From positions 372,001 to 436,000 of the forward strand of contig NZ_CP038438.1 of assembly GCF_004683905.1 (NCBI RefSeq): 64,000 bases of DNA, in the 5' to 3' direction. This document shows, piece by piece, positions 16,258 to 26,980 of the stretch (positions within the stretch are counted from its first letter, which is position 1; each line of letters starts with the position of its first letter). This DNA comes from Pseudomonas fluorescens (GTDB lineage Bacteria > Pseudomonadota > Gammaproteobacteria > Pseudomonadales > Pseudomonadaceae). The notes under the pieces were generated by a model, which was not told the origin of the DNA, did no database searches, and worked only from the letters and a program-made list of their open reading frames with translations. The position numbers were made by a program, and so were the translations under genes.

Positions 16258-17712
16258 ATGAAACTAATCGTAAAAGTCTTCCCCGAGATCACCATCAAAA
16301 GCCGCCCTGTCCGGATGCGTTTCATCCGCCAGCTGGCCAAGAACATCCGCGCCGTGCTCCGCGATCTGGACCCGGCCGTGGTGGTGAACGGTGTGTGGGA
16401 CAATCTCGAGCTGGAAACCCGCGTTACCGACCCCAAAGCCTTGAAAGAGATGGGCGAGCGCCTCACTTGTACTCCCGGCGTCGCGCACTTTCTGCAGATC
16501 GACGAATACCCGCTGGGCGACTTCGATGACATCACCGAGAAGTGCAAACAGCACTACGGCGATGTACTGGCCGGGAAGATTTTCTCGGTGCGCTGCAAGC
16601 GTGCCGGCAAGCATCCGTTCAGCTCGATGGACGTCGAAAAATACGTTGGCAGCAAGCTGCGTCGTGAGTGCGGTGCGGCCGGAATCGACCTCAAAGACCC
16701 GGAAATCGAAGTTCGCATCGAAGTTCGCGACCAACGGTTGTTTGTCATCCACAGCCAGCACAACGGCATCGGCGGTTACCCGCTCGGCGCCCTGGAGCAG
16801 ACGCTGGTACTGATGTCCGGCGGCTTTGACTCGACGGTTGCCGCGTACCAGATCATGCGCCGCGGCCTGATGGCGCATTTCTGCTTCTTCAATCTGGGCG
16901 GTCGTGCCCACGAATTGGGCGTGATGGAAGTCGCGCATTTCATCTGGAAGAAGTACGGCAGCTCGCAACGCGTGCTATTTGTCAGTGTTCCGTTCGAAGA
17001 AGTGTTGGGCGAAATTCTCGGCAAAGTCGATAACAGTCATATGGGCGTCGTATTGAAGCGTATGATGTTGCGCGCATCGTCGGCCATCGCCGACCGGCTG
17101 CACATCGACGCGCTGGTCACCGGCGAAGCGATCTCCCAGGTATCGAGCCAGACGCTGCCGAACCTGTCGGTGATCGACTGCGTGACCGACAAACTGGTCC
17201 TGCGCCCACTGATCGTTGCGCACAAGCAGGACATCATCGACACGGCCAACGAGATCGGCACCGCCGATTTCGCCCGGCACATGCCGGAGTACTGCGGGGT
17301 CATCTCGGTCAATCCGAAGACTGCCGCCAAGCGCCACCGTGTTGAGCACGAAGAGAAAGAATTCGACATGGCGGTTCTCGAGCGTGCGCTCGAAAACGCC
17401 AAACTGGTGCCGATCGATCGAGTGATCGACGAATTGGGCCAGGACTTGCAGATCGAAGAAGTCGGCGAAGCGCTGGCCGGTCAGATCGTCATCGACATCC
17501 GTCACCCGGATGCGGCCGAGGATGACCCGCTGGAACTTGCCGGCATAGAAGTACAGACGATGCCGTTCTACGCAGTGAACGCTCGTTTCAAGGAGCTGGA
17601 TCCGACTCGCCAGTACCTGCTGTATTGCGACAAAGGCGTGATGAGTCGCCTGCATGCTCACCATTTGCTCAGTGAGGGGCATGCCAATGTGCGCGTTTAT
17701 CGACCGAGCTAA
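16258..17712 (+). CDS. thiI: tRNA uracil 4-sulfurtransferase ThiI
   Basis: A 484-residue enzyme that makes 4-thiouridine at position 8 of tRNA and feeds sulfur to thiamine thiazole synthesis. A ferredoxin-like plus THUMP region (1-165) is followed by a PP-loop ATPase ([13 protein letters not shown] near 180), an internal redox Cys in [12 protein letters not shown] (about 344), and a C-terminal rhodanese domain whose persulfide Cys is in [11 protein letters not shown]. This is the long gammaproteobacterial form. It is divergent from glnA. The ribosome site is weak; the start is set by homology of [15 protein letters not shown]. Confidence 0.95.
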   Translation: MKLIVKVFPEITIKSRPVRMRFIRQLAKNIRAVLRDLDPAVVVNGVWDNLELETRVTDPKALKEMGERLTCTPGVAHFLQIDEYPLGDFDDITEKCKQHYGDVLAGKIFSVRCKRAGKHPFSSMDVEKYVGSKLRRECGAAGIDLKDPEIEVRIEVRDQRLFVIHSQHNGIGGYPLGALEQTLVLMSGGFDSTVAAYQIMRRGLMAHFCFFNLGGRAHELGVMEVAHFIWKKYGSSQRVLFVSVPFEEVLGEILGKVDNSHMGVVLKRMMLRASSAIADRLHIDALVTGEAISQVSSQTLPNLSVIDCVTDKLVLRPLIVAHKQDIIDTANEIGTADFARHMPEYCGVISVNPKTAAKRHRVEHEEKEFDMAVLERALENAKLVPIDRVIDELGQDLQIEEVGEALAGQIVIDIRHPDAAEDDPLELAGIEVQTMPFYAVNARFKELDPTRQYLLYCDKGVMSRLHAHHLLSEGHANVRVYRPS

Positions 17713-17851
17713 GTGCCCGGGGCTGTTTGCCTGTGGCCTGCGTCACCGGCCCCCCGACACCGCCGTCAAGCTGTAACGGCCATGCCGGACACTACTGTTA
17801 ATCGCTGCCAAGACTTGTCAGCAAACCGAATCCTCTGATCGAGATACACAA

Positions 17852-19672
17852 GTGATCGAAAATCTACGTAACATCGCCATCATTGCCCACGTTGACCATG
17901 GTAAGACCACCCTGGTAGACAAACTCCTGCGTCAATCCGGCACTCTGGAGCGCAACGAGCTCAACGACGAGCGCGTGATGGACTCCAACGACCAGGAAAA
18001 AGAGCGCGGTATTACCATTCTGGCGAAAAACACCGCCATCAACTGGAACGGCTACCACATCAACATCGTGGACACCCCGGGCCACGCCGACTTCGGCGGC
18101 GAAGTAGAACGCGTAATGTCGATGGTTGACTCCGTTCTGCTGCTGGTTGACGCTCAAGACGGCCCTATGCCGCAGACCCGTTTCGTGACCAAGAAGGCGT
18201 TCGAAGCCGGCCTGCGTCCAATCGTGGTCATCAACAAGGTTGACCGTCCAGGCGCGCGTCCGGACTGGGTTCTGGACCAGATCTTCGACCTGTTCGACAA
18301 CCTCGGTGCTACCGAAGAACAACTGGACTTCCAGGTTGTTTACGCTTCGGCCCTGAACGGCATCGCCGGTCTGGATCACACCGCCATGGGCGAAGACATG
18401 ACTGCGCTGTACCAGGCAGTTGTCGACCACGTTCCGCCTCCGGCCGTTGACCGTGACGGTCCGTTCCAGATGCAGATCTCCGCTCTGGACTACAACAGCT
18501 TCCTGGGTGTTATCGGTGTTGGCCGTATCGCTCGTGGTCGCGTCAAGCCGAACACCCCGGTTGTCGCGATCAGCGCCGACGGCAAGCGCCGCAACGGTCG
18601 TATCCTGAAGCTGATGGGTCACCACGGTCTGCACCGCATTGACGTTGAAGAAGCAGCAGCCGGCGACATCGTCTGCATCAGCGGCTTCGACGAGCTGTTC
18701 ATCTCCGACACCCTGTGCGACATCAACACCGTCGAGGCGATGAAGCCGCTGACCGTTGACGAGCCAACCGTTTCCATGACCTTCCAGGTAAACGATTCGC
18801 CATTCTGCGGTAAAGAAGGCAAGTTCGTGACCTCCCGTAACATCAAGGATCGTCTGGACAAAGAGCTGCTGTACAACGTTGCACTGCGCGTTGAAGAAGG
18901 CGACTCGGCTGACAAGTTCAAGGTTTCCGGCCGTGGTGAGCTGCACCTCTCGGTACTGATCGAAACCATGCGTCGCGAAGGCTTCGAGCTGGCCCTGGGC
19001 CGTCCTGAAGTGATCATCCGTGAAGTTGACGGCGTGAAGCAGGAACCGTTCGAAAACGTCACCATCGACATCCCTGAAGAATCGCAGGGCAAGGTCATGG
19101 AAGAGATGGGTCTGCGTAAGGGCGACCTGAGCAACATGGTGCCGGATGGCAAGGGCCGTGTTCGTCTGGAATACAACATCCCTGCTCGCGGTCTGATCGG
19201 TTTCCGTAACCAGTTCCTGACCCTGACCAACGGTGCTGGCATCCTGACCTCGATCTTCGATCGTTACGCTCCAGTGAAGTCGGGCCACATGTCCGGCCGT
19301 CAGAACGGCGTCCTGGTTTCGGTTGAAACCGGCAAGGCACTGACCTACTCGCTGGAAACCCTGCAGGCTCGTGGCAAGCTGTTCGTAGAACACGGCCAGG
19401 AGATCTACAACGGTCAGATCGTTGGTCAGAACAGCCGCGACAACGACCTGGGTGTGAACCCTACCAAAGGCAAGAAGCTCGACAACATGCGTGCTTCGGG
19501 TAAAGACGAAACCATCGCTCTGGTACCACCTGTTCGCTTCACTCTGGAACAGGCTCTGGAATACATCCAGGAAGACGAGCTGTGCGAAGTCACGCCTAAG
19601 TCCATTCGTCTTCGCAAGAAGATCCTGGACGAAAGCGAGCGTACCCGCGCTGCCAAGAAAGCCAAGGCGTAA
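17852..19672 (+). CDS. typA: Ribosome-associated GTPase TypA/BipA
   Basis: A 606-residue translational GTPase of the EF-G superfamily that binds ribosomes and helps 50S assembly and stress adaptation. It starts at GTG 17852 ([20 protein letters not shown]). G1 is [11 protein letters not shown]3 is [15 protein letters not shown] and G4 is NKVD. The EF-G-like domains III and V and the TypA-specific C-terminal domain ([23 protein letters not shown]) are complete. Codon use is strongly biased, as expected for a highly expressed gene. A strong terminator follows. Confidence 0.97.
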   Translation: MIENLRNIAIIAHVDHGKTTLVDKLLRQSGTLERNELNDERVMDSNDQEKERGITILAKNTAINWNGYHINIVDTPGHADFGGEVERVMSMVDSVLLLVDAQDGPMPQTRFVTKKAFEAGLRPIVVINKVDRPGARPDWVLDQIFDLFDNLGATEEQLDFQVVYASALNGIAGLDHTAMGEDMTALYQAVVDHVPPPAVDRDGPFQMQISALDYNSFLGVIGVGRIARGRVKPNTPVVAISADGKRRNGRILKLMGHHGLHRIDVEEAAAGDIVCISGFDELFISDTLCDINTVEAMKPLTVDEPTVSMTFQVNDSPFCGKEGKFVTSRNIKDRLDKELLYNVALRVEEGDSADKFKVSGRGELHLSVLIETMRREGFELALGRPEVIIREVDGVKQEPFENVTIDIPEESQGKVMEEMGLRKGDLSNMVPDGKGRVRLEYNIPARGLIGFRNQFLTLTNGAGILTSIFDRYAPVKSGHMSGRQNGVLVSVETGKALTYSLETLQARGKLFVEHGQEIYNGQIVGQNSRDNDLGVNPTKGKKLDNMRASGKDETIALVPPVRFTLEQALEYIQEDELCEVTPKSIRLRKKILDESERTRAAKKAKA

Positions 19673-19687
19673 TTTAGCCCGAGCTTG

Positions 19688-19724
19688 AAAAAACGCCCCC
19701 GGTCGCGAGACCGGGGGCGTTTTT
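19688..19724 (+). terminator. typA: Rho-independent terminator of typA
   Basis: A long stem AAAACGCCCCCGGTC-GCGA-GACCGGGGGCGTTTT followed by TGTTTGT, 16 bases after the typA stop. Confidence 0.93.
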
Positions 19725-19763
19725 GTTTGTCTGGGGGAAATGTCGATTGAGCCTTGAAGATCA

Positions 19764-19978
19764 AAAGCCCCTCACCCTAGCCCTCTCCCGGAGGGAGAGG
19801 GGACTGAATGGGGGATATTCGTGAGATGCACCGACTTGCAAGAATTCTGCTGAATCCATAATCGATTTGGTGGGGCTTTATCGAATCCATAATCGACTGG
19901 GTGTTTCAGGTCGATGTATGGCGCCAGACACCTCGGTCGGCCCCCTCTCCCTCCGGGAGAGGGCTGGGGAGAGGGTAA
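19764..19978. repeat. Long palindromic element, CCCTCACCC...GGGAGAGGG family (copy 1)
   Basis: The ends are CCCCTCACCCTAGCCCTCTCCC and a matching inverted arm, each carrying its own inner hairpin (CTCTCCCGGAGGGAGAGG). The core, read on the minus strand, has ATCGACCTGAAACACCCAGT. This copy is longer than the other three and contains GAATCCATAATCGA twice as a direct repeat. It fills most of the typA to YkgJ-gene gap. Confidence 0.85.
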
Positions 19979-19982
19979 GCTT

Positions 19983-20420
19983 TTAGAACTTCTCAATCGC
20001 GCGGAAATTCTGCACCCGCTCGACTTCTTTCGGCTTGTACGCGCAATACCCCGGCCGCGGGCCGATTTTCGGGTGGTTGCGGCAAGTGTCCGGGCGTTTG
20101 TCATAAATGGTGCACAGGCGGCTCTTACGATCCAGGTAGTAGCAATCGTTGTTGCTCATGCGCTGTAGAGTAAAGATCCCCGACTTCTGGTTGAAGCGTT
20201 CGACCAGCCCTTCCTTTTGCAGGCGCTTGGCGATGTTCTTCGGCGGATCGCCCAGCTCGAACTCGTCGACCACGCCGATACGTACCAGGTCCTTGATCTT
20301 GACCTCGACCGGCAGGGTGCAGCAGCTGGAGACACAAGAGCCGCACATCGGGGCCGAATATTTGGCCCACGTATCGAGACGGTCGATCTCGGCGGCGGCA
20401 ATCAGGTTGGGCTTCATCAT
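19983..20420 (-). CDS. YkgJ family cysteine-cluster protein
   Basis: A 145-residue cytosolic protein with a conserved set of cysteines: CGSCVSSCC near 26-34, then C in NNDCYYL, C in RLCTIY, C in DTCRNHP and C in GYCAYKP. This pattern is typical of the YkgJ family (once annotated Fe-S oxidoreductase), thought to bind zinc or an Fe-S cluster. No reaction is established. The start could be either of two adjacent ATGs. It is monocistronic, convergent with typA and divergent from glgP. Confidence 0.85.
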   Translation of the reverse strand: MMKPNLIAAAEIDRLDTWAKYSAPMCGSCVSSCCTLPVEVKIKDLVRIGVVDEFELGDPPKNIAKRLQKEGLVERFNQKSGIFTLQRMSNNDCYYLDRKSRLCTIYDKRPDTCRNHPKIGPRPGYCAYKPKEVERVQNFRAIEKF

Positions 20421-20677
20421 CGGGAATTACCAGGCGTGTGCATCAGGGCGCGCGATCATACCGGGACTGGTGGATTTTTGAACAACCTTTCGCCAGATTT
20501 TTGCAAATGCCGCGCAAATGTCATTCAGTCCGGCACGGCCCCTGCATTCATTAGCCCACTCGCCAAGGTAATGCCGGGCTATCTCACCGACTTCGGAAAA
20601 ACTGCCGAACCAGCGCCTCTACCGTCGGTCAGACCGTCTAGGCTCAGACAATTCCCCGCTCGCTCGAGGTCCTATCG

Positions 20678-23128
20678 ATGACTCAAGAACCACTAGTTCG
20701 CGAAGCAGAGGTGGCCGCATTCCGCGATGCCGTCCTGACCAAGCTCACCTATGCAGTGGGTAAAGACCCGGATCACGCTTTCGACCATGACTGGTTCGAA
20801 GCCATTGCCCTGGCGGCGCGCGACCACATGGTCGAACACTGGATGGACCACACCCGGCAGATCTACCGCAAAGGCCAGAAACGGGTGTATTACCTCTCGC
20901 TGGAATTTCTCATCGGTCGTTTGCTCTACGACAGCCTGAGCAATCTCGGCCTGCTCGACGTCGCCCGTGAGGCACTGACTGAACTGGGTGTCGATCTGGA
21001 ACGGATTCGCCTGCTGGAACCCGACGCGGCACTCGGCAACGGTGGCCTCGGACGTCTGGCGGCGTGCTTCATGGAGAGTATGTCGACCCTAGGCATCGCC
21101 GGGCACGGCTACGGCATTCGCTACGAGCATGGGCTGTTCCGGCAGGCCATCGTCGATGGCTGGCAGCAGGAGCAGACCGAGCACTGGCTGGACTTCGGCA
21201 ACCCGTGGGAGTTCGAACGTCCGGAAGTGGTGTACTCGATCGGCTTCGGCGGCAGCGTCGAAACCGTGACCGATGCCAGCGGCAAGACCAAACAGGTCTG
21301 GTCGCCTGCGGAAACCGTGCGGGCGATTGCCTATGACACGCCAGTGGTCGGCTGGCGCGGGGCGAGCGTCAACACCCTGCGCCTGTGGCGCGCCCGAGCC
21401 ATGGAAGATCTGCACCTGGAGCGCTTCAACGCCGGTGACCACTTGGGCGCCGTCGCCGAAGTCGCGCGGGCTGAAAGCATTTCCCGGGTTCTCTATCCGG
21501 CCGACAGCACCGAAGCCGGGCAAGAGCTGCGTCTGCGTCAGGAGTATTTCTTCGTCGCCGCTTCTCTGCAGGATTTGCTGCGCCGCCATCGCAACATGCA
21601 CACCTCGGTGCTGACCTTGGGCGATCACGCGGCGATCCAGCTCAACGACACCCACCCTTCGATTGCCGTTGCTGAATTGATGCGGCAACTGGTCGACGTC
21701 TACGACGTGGCCTGGGATGCGGCGTGGCAAGTCACCGTCGATACCTTGTCGTACACCAACCACACGCTGTTGCCCGAGGCGCTGGAAACCTGGCCGGTCG
21801 GCTTGATGGAACGCATGCTGCCGCGGCACATGCAGATTATTTATCTGATCAACGCGCAGCACATCGACTCGCTGCGCGCCAAGGGCATTCATGATTTCGA
21901 CGTGCTGCGCGCGGTGTCGCTGATCGAAGAGGACAACGGTCGCCGGGTGCGCATGGGCAACCTCGCGTTCCTCGGTTCGCACAGCGTCAACGGCGTGTCC
22001 GGGCTGCACACGCAGTTGATGCGCAAGACAGTATTCGCCGAACTGCACAAGCTCTACCCGGAACGGATCAACAACAAAACCAACGGCATCACCTTCCGCC
22101 GTTGGCTGTTCCAGGCCAACTCCGAGCTGACCTCGATGCTGGTCGACTCCCTCGGCCCGGAGGTGCTGGATAACCCGGAAGAACGCTTGCTCGACCTCGA
22201 ACCGTTCGCCGAGCAACCCGCCTTCCGCAAAGCCTTCGCCGAACAGCGCCTGCACAGCAAAAAGGCCCTGGCCTATCTGATTCACGAGCGGTTGGGGATC
22301 GCGGTCAATCCGGCGGCGATGTTCGACGTGCAGGTCAAACGGATCCACGAATACAAGCGCCAGTTGCTCAACCTGATGCACACCGTGGCGCTGTATCAGG
22401 CAATCCGCGCCGAGCCTGAAGTCGACTGGGTACCTCGGGTGAAAATCTTCGCCGGTAAAGCGGCGGCCAGTTATCACCAGGCCAAACTGATCATCAAACT
22501 GACCAACGACATCGCCCGGGTGGTGAACAACGACCCGACCGTACGCGGCTTGCTGAAAGTGGTGTTCCTGCCCAACTACAACGTCAGCCTGGCGGAGAGC
22601 ATCATTCCGGCGGCGGACTTGTCCGAGCAGATTTCCACGGCCGGGTTCGAAGCCTCGGGCACCAGTAACATGAAGTTCGGCCTCAACGGTGCGCTGACCA
22701 TCGGCACCCTCGACGGCGCCAACGTGGAAATGTGCGAGCGCATCGGCGCCGAGCACATGTTCATCTTCGGCCTCAGCGCACAGCAGGTCGAGGCGCGTAA
22801 ACAGAACCACGAGTTCAGCGCCGCACCGGACATCGCCGCGTCGCATCGTTTGAGCGACGTGCTGCAAGCGATCCGCAGTGGTGTGTTCTCGCCGGATGAC
22901 ACGTCGCGCTACACCGGGCTGATCGATTCGCTGGTGGACTACGATCGCTTCCTGGTCTGCGCCGACTTCGATTCCTATTGGGAAGCGCAAAAACGCGTCG
23001 ATGCGCACTGGCACGATTCCAACAACTGGTGGCGCTCGGCAGTGCTCAACACGGCGCGCATGGGCTGGTTCTCGTCCGACCGGACGATTCGCGAGTACGC
23101 CACGGATATCTGGAAGGCACTGGAGTGA
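20678..23128 (+). CDS. glgP: Glycogen/maltodextrin phosphorylase
   Basis: An 816-residue PLP-dependent GT35 enzyme that releases glucose-1-phosphate from alpha-1,4-glucans. Family segments are RVYYLSLEFLIGRLL, GNGGLGRLAACFMES (glucose site), DTHPSIAVAELMR, NGITFRRWL, VKRIHEYKRQLLN, and the PLP lysine in EASGTSNMKFGLNGALTIG, followed by TLDGANVEM. The length is normal. The 257-base gap upstream shows no clear promoter. A GGCCCAAC-GATT-GTTGGGCC hairpin without a T run lies 23 bases after the stop (23152-23172). Confidence 0.96.
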   Translation: MTQEPLVREAEVAAFRDAVLTKLTYAVGKDPDHAFDHDWFEAIALAARDHMVEHWMDHTRQIYRKGQKRVYYLSLEFLIGRLLYDSLSNLGLLDVAREALTELGVDLERIRLLEPDAALGNGGLGRLAACFMESMSTLGIAGHGYGIRYEHGLFRQAIVDGWQQEQTEHWLDFGNPWEFERPEVVYSIGFGGSVETVTDASGKTKQVWSPAETVRAIAYDTPVVGWRGASVNTLRLWRARAMEDLHLERFNAGDHLGAVAEVARAESISRVLYPADSTEAGQELRLRQEYFFVAASLQDLLRRHRNMHTSVLTLGDHAAIQLNDTHPSIAVAELMRQLVDVYDVAWDAAWQVTVDTLSYTNHTLLPEALETWPVGLMERMLPRHMQIIYLINAQHIDSLRAKGIHDFDVLRAVSLIEEDNGRRVRMGNLAFLGSHSVNGVSGLHTQLMRKTVFAELHKLYPERINNKTNGITFRRWLFQANSELTSMLVDSLGPEVLDNPEERLLDLEPFAEQPAFRKAFAEQRLHSKKALAYLIHERLGIAVNPAAMFDVQVKRIHEYKRQLLNLMHTVALYQAIRAEPEVDWVPRVKIFAGKAAASYHQAKLIIKLTNDIARVVNNDPTVRGLLKVVFLPNYNVSLAESIIPAADLSEQISTAGFEASGTSNMKFGLNGALTIGTLDGANVEMCERIGAEHMFIFGLSAQQVEARKQNHEFSAAPDIAASHRLSDVLQAIRSGVFSPDDTSRYTGLIDSLVDYDRFLVCADFDSYWEAQKRVDAHWHDSNNWWRSAVLNTARMGWFSSDRTIREYATDIWKALE

Positions 23129-23224
23129 TTTTCTGCAACAAATGTGCGTAAGGCCCAACGATTGTTGGGCCGGATCGATATACTGAGCGCCGGTTACCGG
23201 GCTGTTCAGTCACCACTGATCCAA

Positions 23225-23314
23225 TGTAGGAGTGAGCCTGCTCGCGATAGCGCCGTCACATTCAACAGCTTCGTTGACTGACAAATCGCTATCGCGAGCA
23301 GGCTCACTCCTACA
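23225..23314. repeat. REPIN-like palindrome, TGTAGGAGTGAGCCTGCTCGC family
   Basis: Two near-exact inverted arms around a TTCAACAG-containing spacer, between glgP and the DUF2339 gene. Confidence 0.9.
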
Positions 23315-23383
23315 AGGGTTTGTGCCTAGACTGAAGCAACTGTCGGGATTGCCCCGCCTCGGGGCCGCTTAGGGATATCGACC

Positions 23384-26300
23384 ATGCAATGGATGTTCAT
23401 GTTGATCGGGCTGCTGCTCGGCTGGCTGCTCGATGAGTCGTTCAGTGCCGCGCTGCTTGGTGCACTGCTCGGGCTGGCGATCGGGCAAACGCTCCGGATC
23501 GCCCGGCTTGGCTCGCTGGCCACCGACCAACAGCGTCAACTGGAACAGGCCAAGGTCGCCCTGCAAGCCGTCGAGCAGCGTCTGTTTCTGCTTGAAGGTG
23601 CCAGCGTGCGCACCACACCGCCGAGCGTGGCGCCGATGCCGGACGCCATCGTTGAGCCGATCATCGTCGCCGAACAATCATCCTCCCCCACGCCGGATCT
23701 GGTCTGGGAACTGCCGCCCGAACTAGAACCGATCTCTGCCGTTGCCAGCGAAACCAGCCAGCCGCTGCCGGCGGATGTCTGGCGCCTGGATGCTGTTACC
23801 GACGAGCCAACAGCGCCGGCACAGCCTGCCGAACCTCGTGGCCCGAACCTGATCGAGCGTGGCATCAGCGCTGCGCGTAACTGGCTGTTCGGTGGCAACA
23901 CCGTGCTGCGGGTTGGCGTGGTGCTGCTGTTTTTCGGTCTGGCGTTCCTGCTGCGCTACGCCACCGAGGGCATGGTGGTGCCAATCGAATTGCGTTATGC
24001 CGGTGTTGCGGCAGCGGCGTTGGCCTTGCTGGCACTGGGCTGGTGGCTGCGTACGCGCAACAGCAGTTATGCGCTGATTCTGCAGGGCACCGGGATCGCG
24101 GTGCTGTACCTGACGGTGTTCGCGGCGATGCGTCTGCATCCGTTGCTTGATCCATCTGCCGCGCTGGGGTTGCTGGTGGCGGTCACGGTGTTCTCGGCGA
24201 TTCTCGCCATCACTCAGGATGCGCTGGGCCTGGCGGCGGCCGCTGCGCTCGGCGGTTTCGCCGCGCCGATCCTGACCTCGACCGGGGCTGGCAACCATGT
24301 TGCGCTGTTCAGCTATTTCGCATTGCTCAATGCCGGCATTCTCGCCATTGCCTGGTTCAAGGCCTGGCGCCTGCTTAACCTGATCGGGTTCGTCGGCACG
24401 TTCGGTATCGGCTTCGCCTGGGGCCTGCGCTCCTATGCGCCCGAGCTGCTGTGGAGCACCGAGCCGTTCCTGATTCTGTTCTTCCTGATGTACCTGGGCA
24501 TTGGCCTGTTGTTCGCCCGACGCAAGTTGCTCGACATGCCCGATGCGCCGGCGGACGGCGATCGCGAGGCGCTGCTGCACTGGTCGGCGCGCAAGGGCGA
24601 CTACGTCGACGGCACGATGCTGTTCGGCCCGTCGATCGTGGGCTTCGGCTTGCAGTTTGCGCTGGTGCAGCACCTGGAGTTCGCCGCCGCGTTCAGCGCA
24701 CTCGCACTGGGCGTGATCTACATGGGCCTGGCCCGGGTGTTGATGGGCGGCCGCGCCTTGTTGCTGGGTGAAACCTGTCTGGCGCTGGGGGTGATTTTCG
24801 CCAGTCTGGCGATCCCGCTGGGCCTCGATGCGCGCTGGACTTCGGCGGCGTGGGCAGTGGAGGGCGCGGGGATTTTCTGGCTCGGCCTGCGTCAGCATCG
24901 GCCGTTCGCCCGAGCGTTTGCCCTGCTGCTGCAACTGGGGTCGGCGCTGGCCTTTCTCAGTCAGTTGCGGGTTGGCGAAAGCAGCCTGCTCGACGGCGCA
25001 CCGTTGGGCGCATTGATGCTCGGCATTGCGTTGCTGTTCAGTTTCCATCAATTGCGCAAAGCCACGGCGGAACAGGCTTCGCCATGGGAGCGCCAGGGTT
25101 TGCCGGTGCTGGCGGCGCTGGGCCTGACGTTCCTGTATTTGCTGGCGCCGTTGTTTTTCTTTGTTCAGCTGACAGCGATCAGTTGGGCCTTGGCCGGACT
25201 GGTAACCCTGTTTGTCGGCCTGCGACTGCAATCGCGCACGTTCCTGTTCACCGCGTTCGCCGTGCAGTTGCTCGGTGGTGCGTTGTTCCTGTTGCGCCTG
25301 CAAGGTGCAGGTGAGGATTCGGCGGCCGTGTTCAGCGCCGGGTGGAGCGGTTTGCTCAGCGCATCGGTGATCGGTGTGGCGTTGATCGGCGGGATGCTGC
25401 TGGCGGCGCGCGACGAGATGGTGCGCGGCGATGTGCGGCTGCTGCGCGGGTTGTCGGTGGTGTTGCTGGCGGGGTTGGTGGTGATCAATCTGGCGGTGCT
25501 GTTCGTGCTGCCGTGGCAAACCGCGAGTGCGGTGTGGGCGGCGAGCGGTCTGTTGATCATCTGGCTGAGCCTCTACCTCAAACAGCGCGTGAGTTTTGTC
25601 TTTGGGCTGTTGTTGCAGTTGATCGGTGGCGCGGCGTTCTTGTTGGCCGGCCCCGAGTTGCTCGGGCCGCTGTCCAGCGAAGGACTGCGGCCGTTGGCCC
25701 ATGGCGGTTTCTGGACGCCGCTGGTATTGGGGCTGGCCGCGCTGGTCGGTGCCTGGCGTCTGCAACTGGGCAATCATGCCTCGGCCTTCGATGCGCTGAG
25801 TTTGCAACGCCTGTCCGAAGTGCTGCTGGTGTGGAGCGCCGGTTGGTGGGCGTTGGCGTGGGTCAGTGAGGTGCTGCGTTTTGCGCCGCTGAATCTGCAG
25901 GCGACGCTGTTGCTGCTGATTGCCGCGCTGAGTGTGGCGCTGTGGACATTGTTGGCGCTGCGCCTGAAATGGCCGGCGCTGGGCCTGCTCTGCACCTTGC
26001 TGATCCCGGCGGCGGGGCTGGTGTTGCTGGCGGCGTGGCATGCGCGTTATCACCCAGCGGCGAATTTCGGTTGGCTGGCGTGGGTATTGGTGTTCGCCGT
26101 GCATTTCTTCAGCCTGCGGCGTCTGGCGCCGATGCTACCGGCACGCGCCTTGAGCACGGCGCACGTGCTGGGTTGCTGGCTGCTGATCGGCGTACTGGCG
26201 CTGGAGCTGCGCTACGGTCTGCTGCTGTTGTCCGAGCAATACAACGCGTGGCGCTGGCTGGGCTGGGCGATCCTGCCGAGCCTGTATCTGCTGTTGGCGG

Positions 26301-26980
26301 CGGCTCCGCGCAGCTGGCCATGGCCGATGGCGGCATTCCCGCGGGAATATCGTTTGTACGCCGCCGCGCCGCTGGCAGTGCTGTTGCTGGCGTGGTTCTG
26401 GCTGGCCAACGGCGTCAGCGACGGTAACGCCGAACCGCTGCCGTACGTGCCGCTGATCAACCCGTTGGAATTGGGCCTGCTGTTCGCCTTGTTCGGGGTG
26501 TACGTGTGGTCGCGTCATGCGGTGACGCAGTTTGCCCTGCGCAAGGATTACGCCGAGTACGCCACGCAACTGGTCGCCGGGGTCTCCCTATTCGCCTTCT
26601 GTACCGCGTTGGTGACCCGCGCCGCGCACCATTGGGCGGGCATTCCGTTCGAGCTGGATCTGCTGCTCGAATCGATGCTGGTGCAGGCCGGGTTGTCCAT
26701 CGTCTGGACCTTGATGGCGTTGGGGCTGATGATCGGCGGACACCTGCGTCACCGGCGCGAAGTGTGGCTGATCGGCGCGGCGTTGATTGCGCTGGTGGTG
26801 GCCAAACTGATTTTTGTCGAATTGAGCAACCGTCGCGGACTGGCCCGGATCGTCTCGTTTATCGGCGTCGGCGTGTTGCTGCTGGTGGTGGGCTATTTCG
26901 CACCGCTGCCACCGAAACGTGTCGAAGCCGAACCGGTGGCGGACAAACCCGTGCCGGATACCGAAGGAGTTTCATCTTGA
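23384..26980 (+). CDS. DUF2339 domain polytopic membrane protein
   Basis: A 1198-residue inner-membrane protein. Two short hydrophobic stretches and a coiled coil (TDQQRQLEQAKVALQAVEQR, about 47-70) are followed by an acidic, Pro-rich linker to about 160. Then come some thirty hydrophobic segments in repeated blocks (for example NTVLRVGVVLLFFGLAFLLR and WTSAAWAVEGAGIFWLGLRQ). This is the DUF2339 layout; the family's function is unknown to me. The stop overlaps the TTG start of the DUF3999 gene, so the two are made together. No catalytic motif is evident. It could be a transporter, a flippase or a scaffold. Confidence 0.85.
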   Translation: MQWMFMLIGLLLGWLLDESFSAALLGALLGLAIGQTLRIARLGSLATDQQRQLEQAKVALQAVEQRLFLLEGASVRTTPPSVAPMPDAIVEPIIVAEQSSSPTPDLVWELPPELEPISAVASETSQPLPADVWRLDAVTDEPTAPAQPAEPRGPNLIERGISAARNWLFGGNTVLRVGVVLLFFGLAFLLRYATEGMVVPIELRYAGVAAAALALLALGWWLRTRNSSYALILQGTGIAVLYLTVFAAMRLHPLLDPSAALGLLVAVTVFSAILAITQDALGLAAAAALGGFAAPILTSTGAGNHVALFSYFALLNAGILAIAWFKAWRLLNLIGFVGTFGIGFAWGLRSYAPELLWSTEPFLILFFLMYLGIGLLFARRKLLDMPDAPADGDREALLHWSARKGDYVDGTMLFGPSIVGFGLQFALVQHLEFAAAFSALALGVIYMGLARVLMGGRALLLGETCLALGVIFASLAIPLGLDARWTSAAWAVEGAGIFWLGLRQHRPFARAFALLLQLGSALAFLSQLRVGESSLLDGAPLGALMLGIALLFSFHQLRKATAEQASPWERQGLPVLAALGLTFLYLLAPLFFFVQLTAISWALAGLVTLFVGLRLQSRTFLFTAFAVQLLGGALFLLRLQGAGEDSAAVFSAGWSGLLSASVIGVALIGGMLLAARDEMVRGDVRLLRGLSVVLLAGLVVINLAVLFVLPWQTASAVWAASGLLIIWLSLYLKQRVSFVFGLLLQLIGGAAFLLAGPELLGPLSSEGLRPLAHGGFWTPLVLGLAALVGAWRLQLGNHASAFDALSLQRLSEVLLVWSAGWWALAWVSEVLRFAPLNLQATLLLLIAALSVALWTLLALRLKWPALGLLCTLLIPAAGLVLLAAWHARYHPAANFGWLAWVLVFAVHFFSLRRLAPMLPARALSTAHVLGCWLLIGVLALELRYGLLLLSEQYNAWRWLGWAILPSLYLLLAAAPRSWPWPMAAFPREYRLYAAAPLAVLLLAWFWLANGVSDGNAEPLPYVPLINPLELGLLFALFGVYVWSRHAVTQFALRKDYAEYATQLVAGVSLFAFCTALVTRAAHHWAGIPFELDLLLESMLVQAGLSIVWTLMALGLMIGGHLRHRREVWLIGAALIALVVAKLIFVELSNRRGLARIVSFIGVGVLLLVVGYFAPLPPKRVEAEPVADKPVPDTEGVSS

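Noticed and set aside
17864..19393. Open frame of about 510 codons antisense to typA
   Set aside because: It mirrors the strongly biased codons of typA; no ribosome site or recognisable motif.
21089..23158. Open frame of about 690 codons antisense to glgP
   Set aside because: No motif, unusual composition, and full overlap with a certain gene.
23152..23172. GGCCCAAC-GATT-GTTGGGCC hairpin after glgP as a Rho-independent terminator
   Set aside because: The stem is good but no T tract follows on either strand, so I only mention it with glgP.
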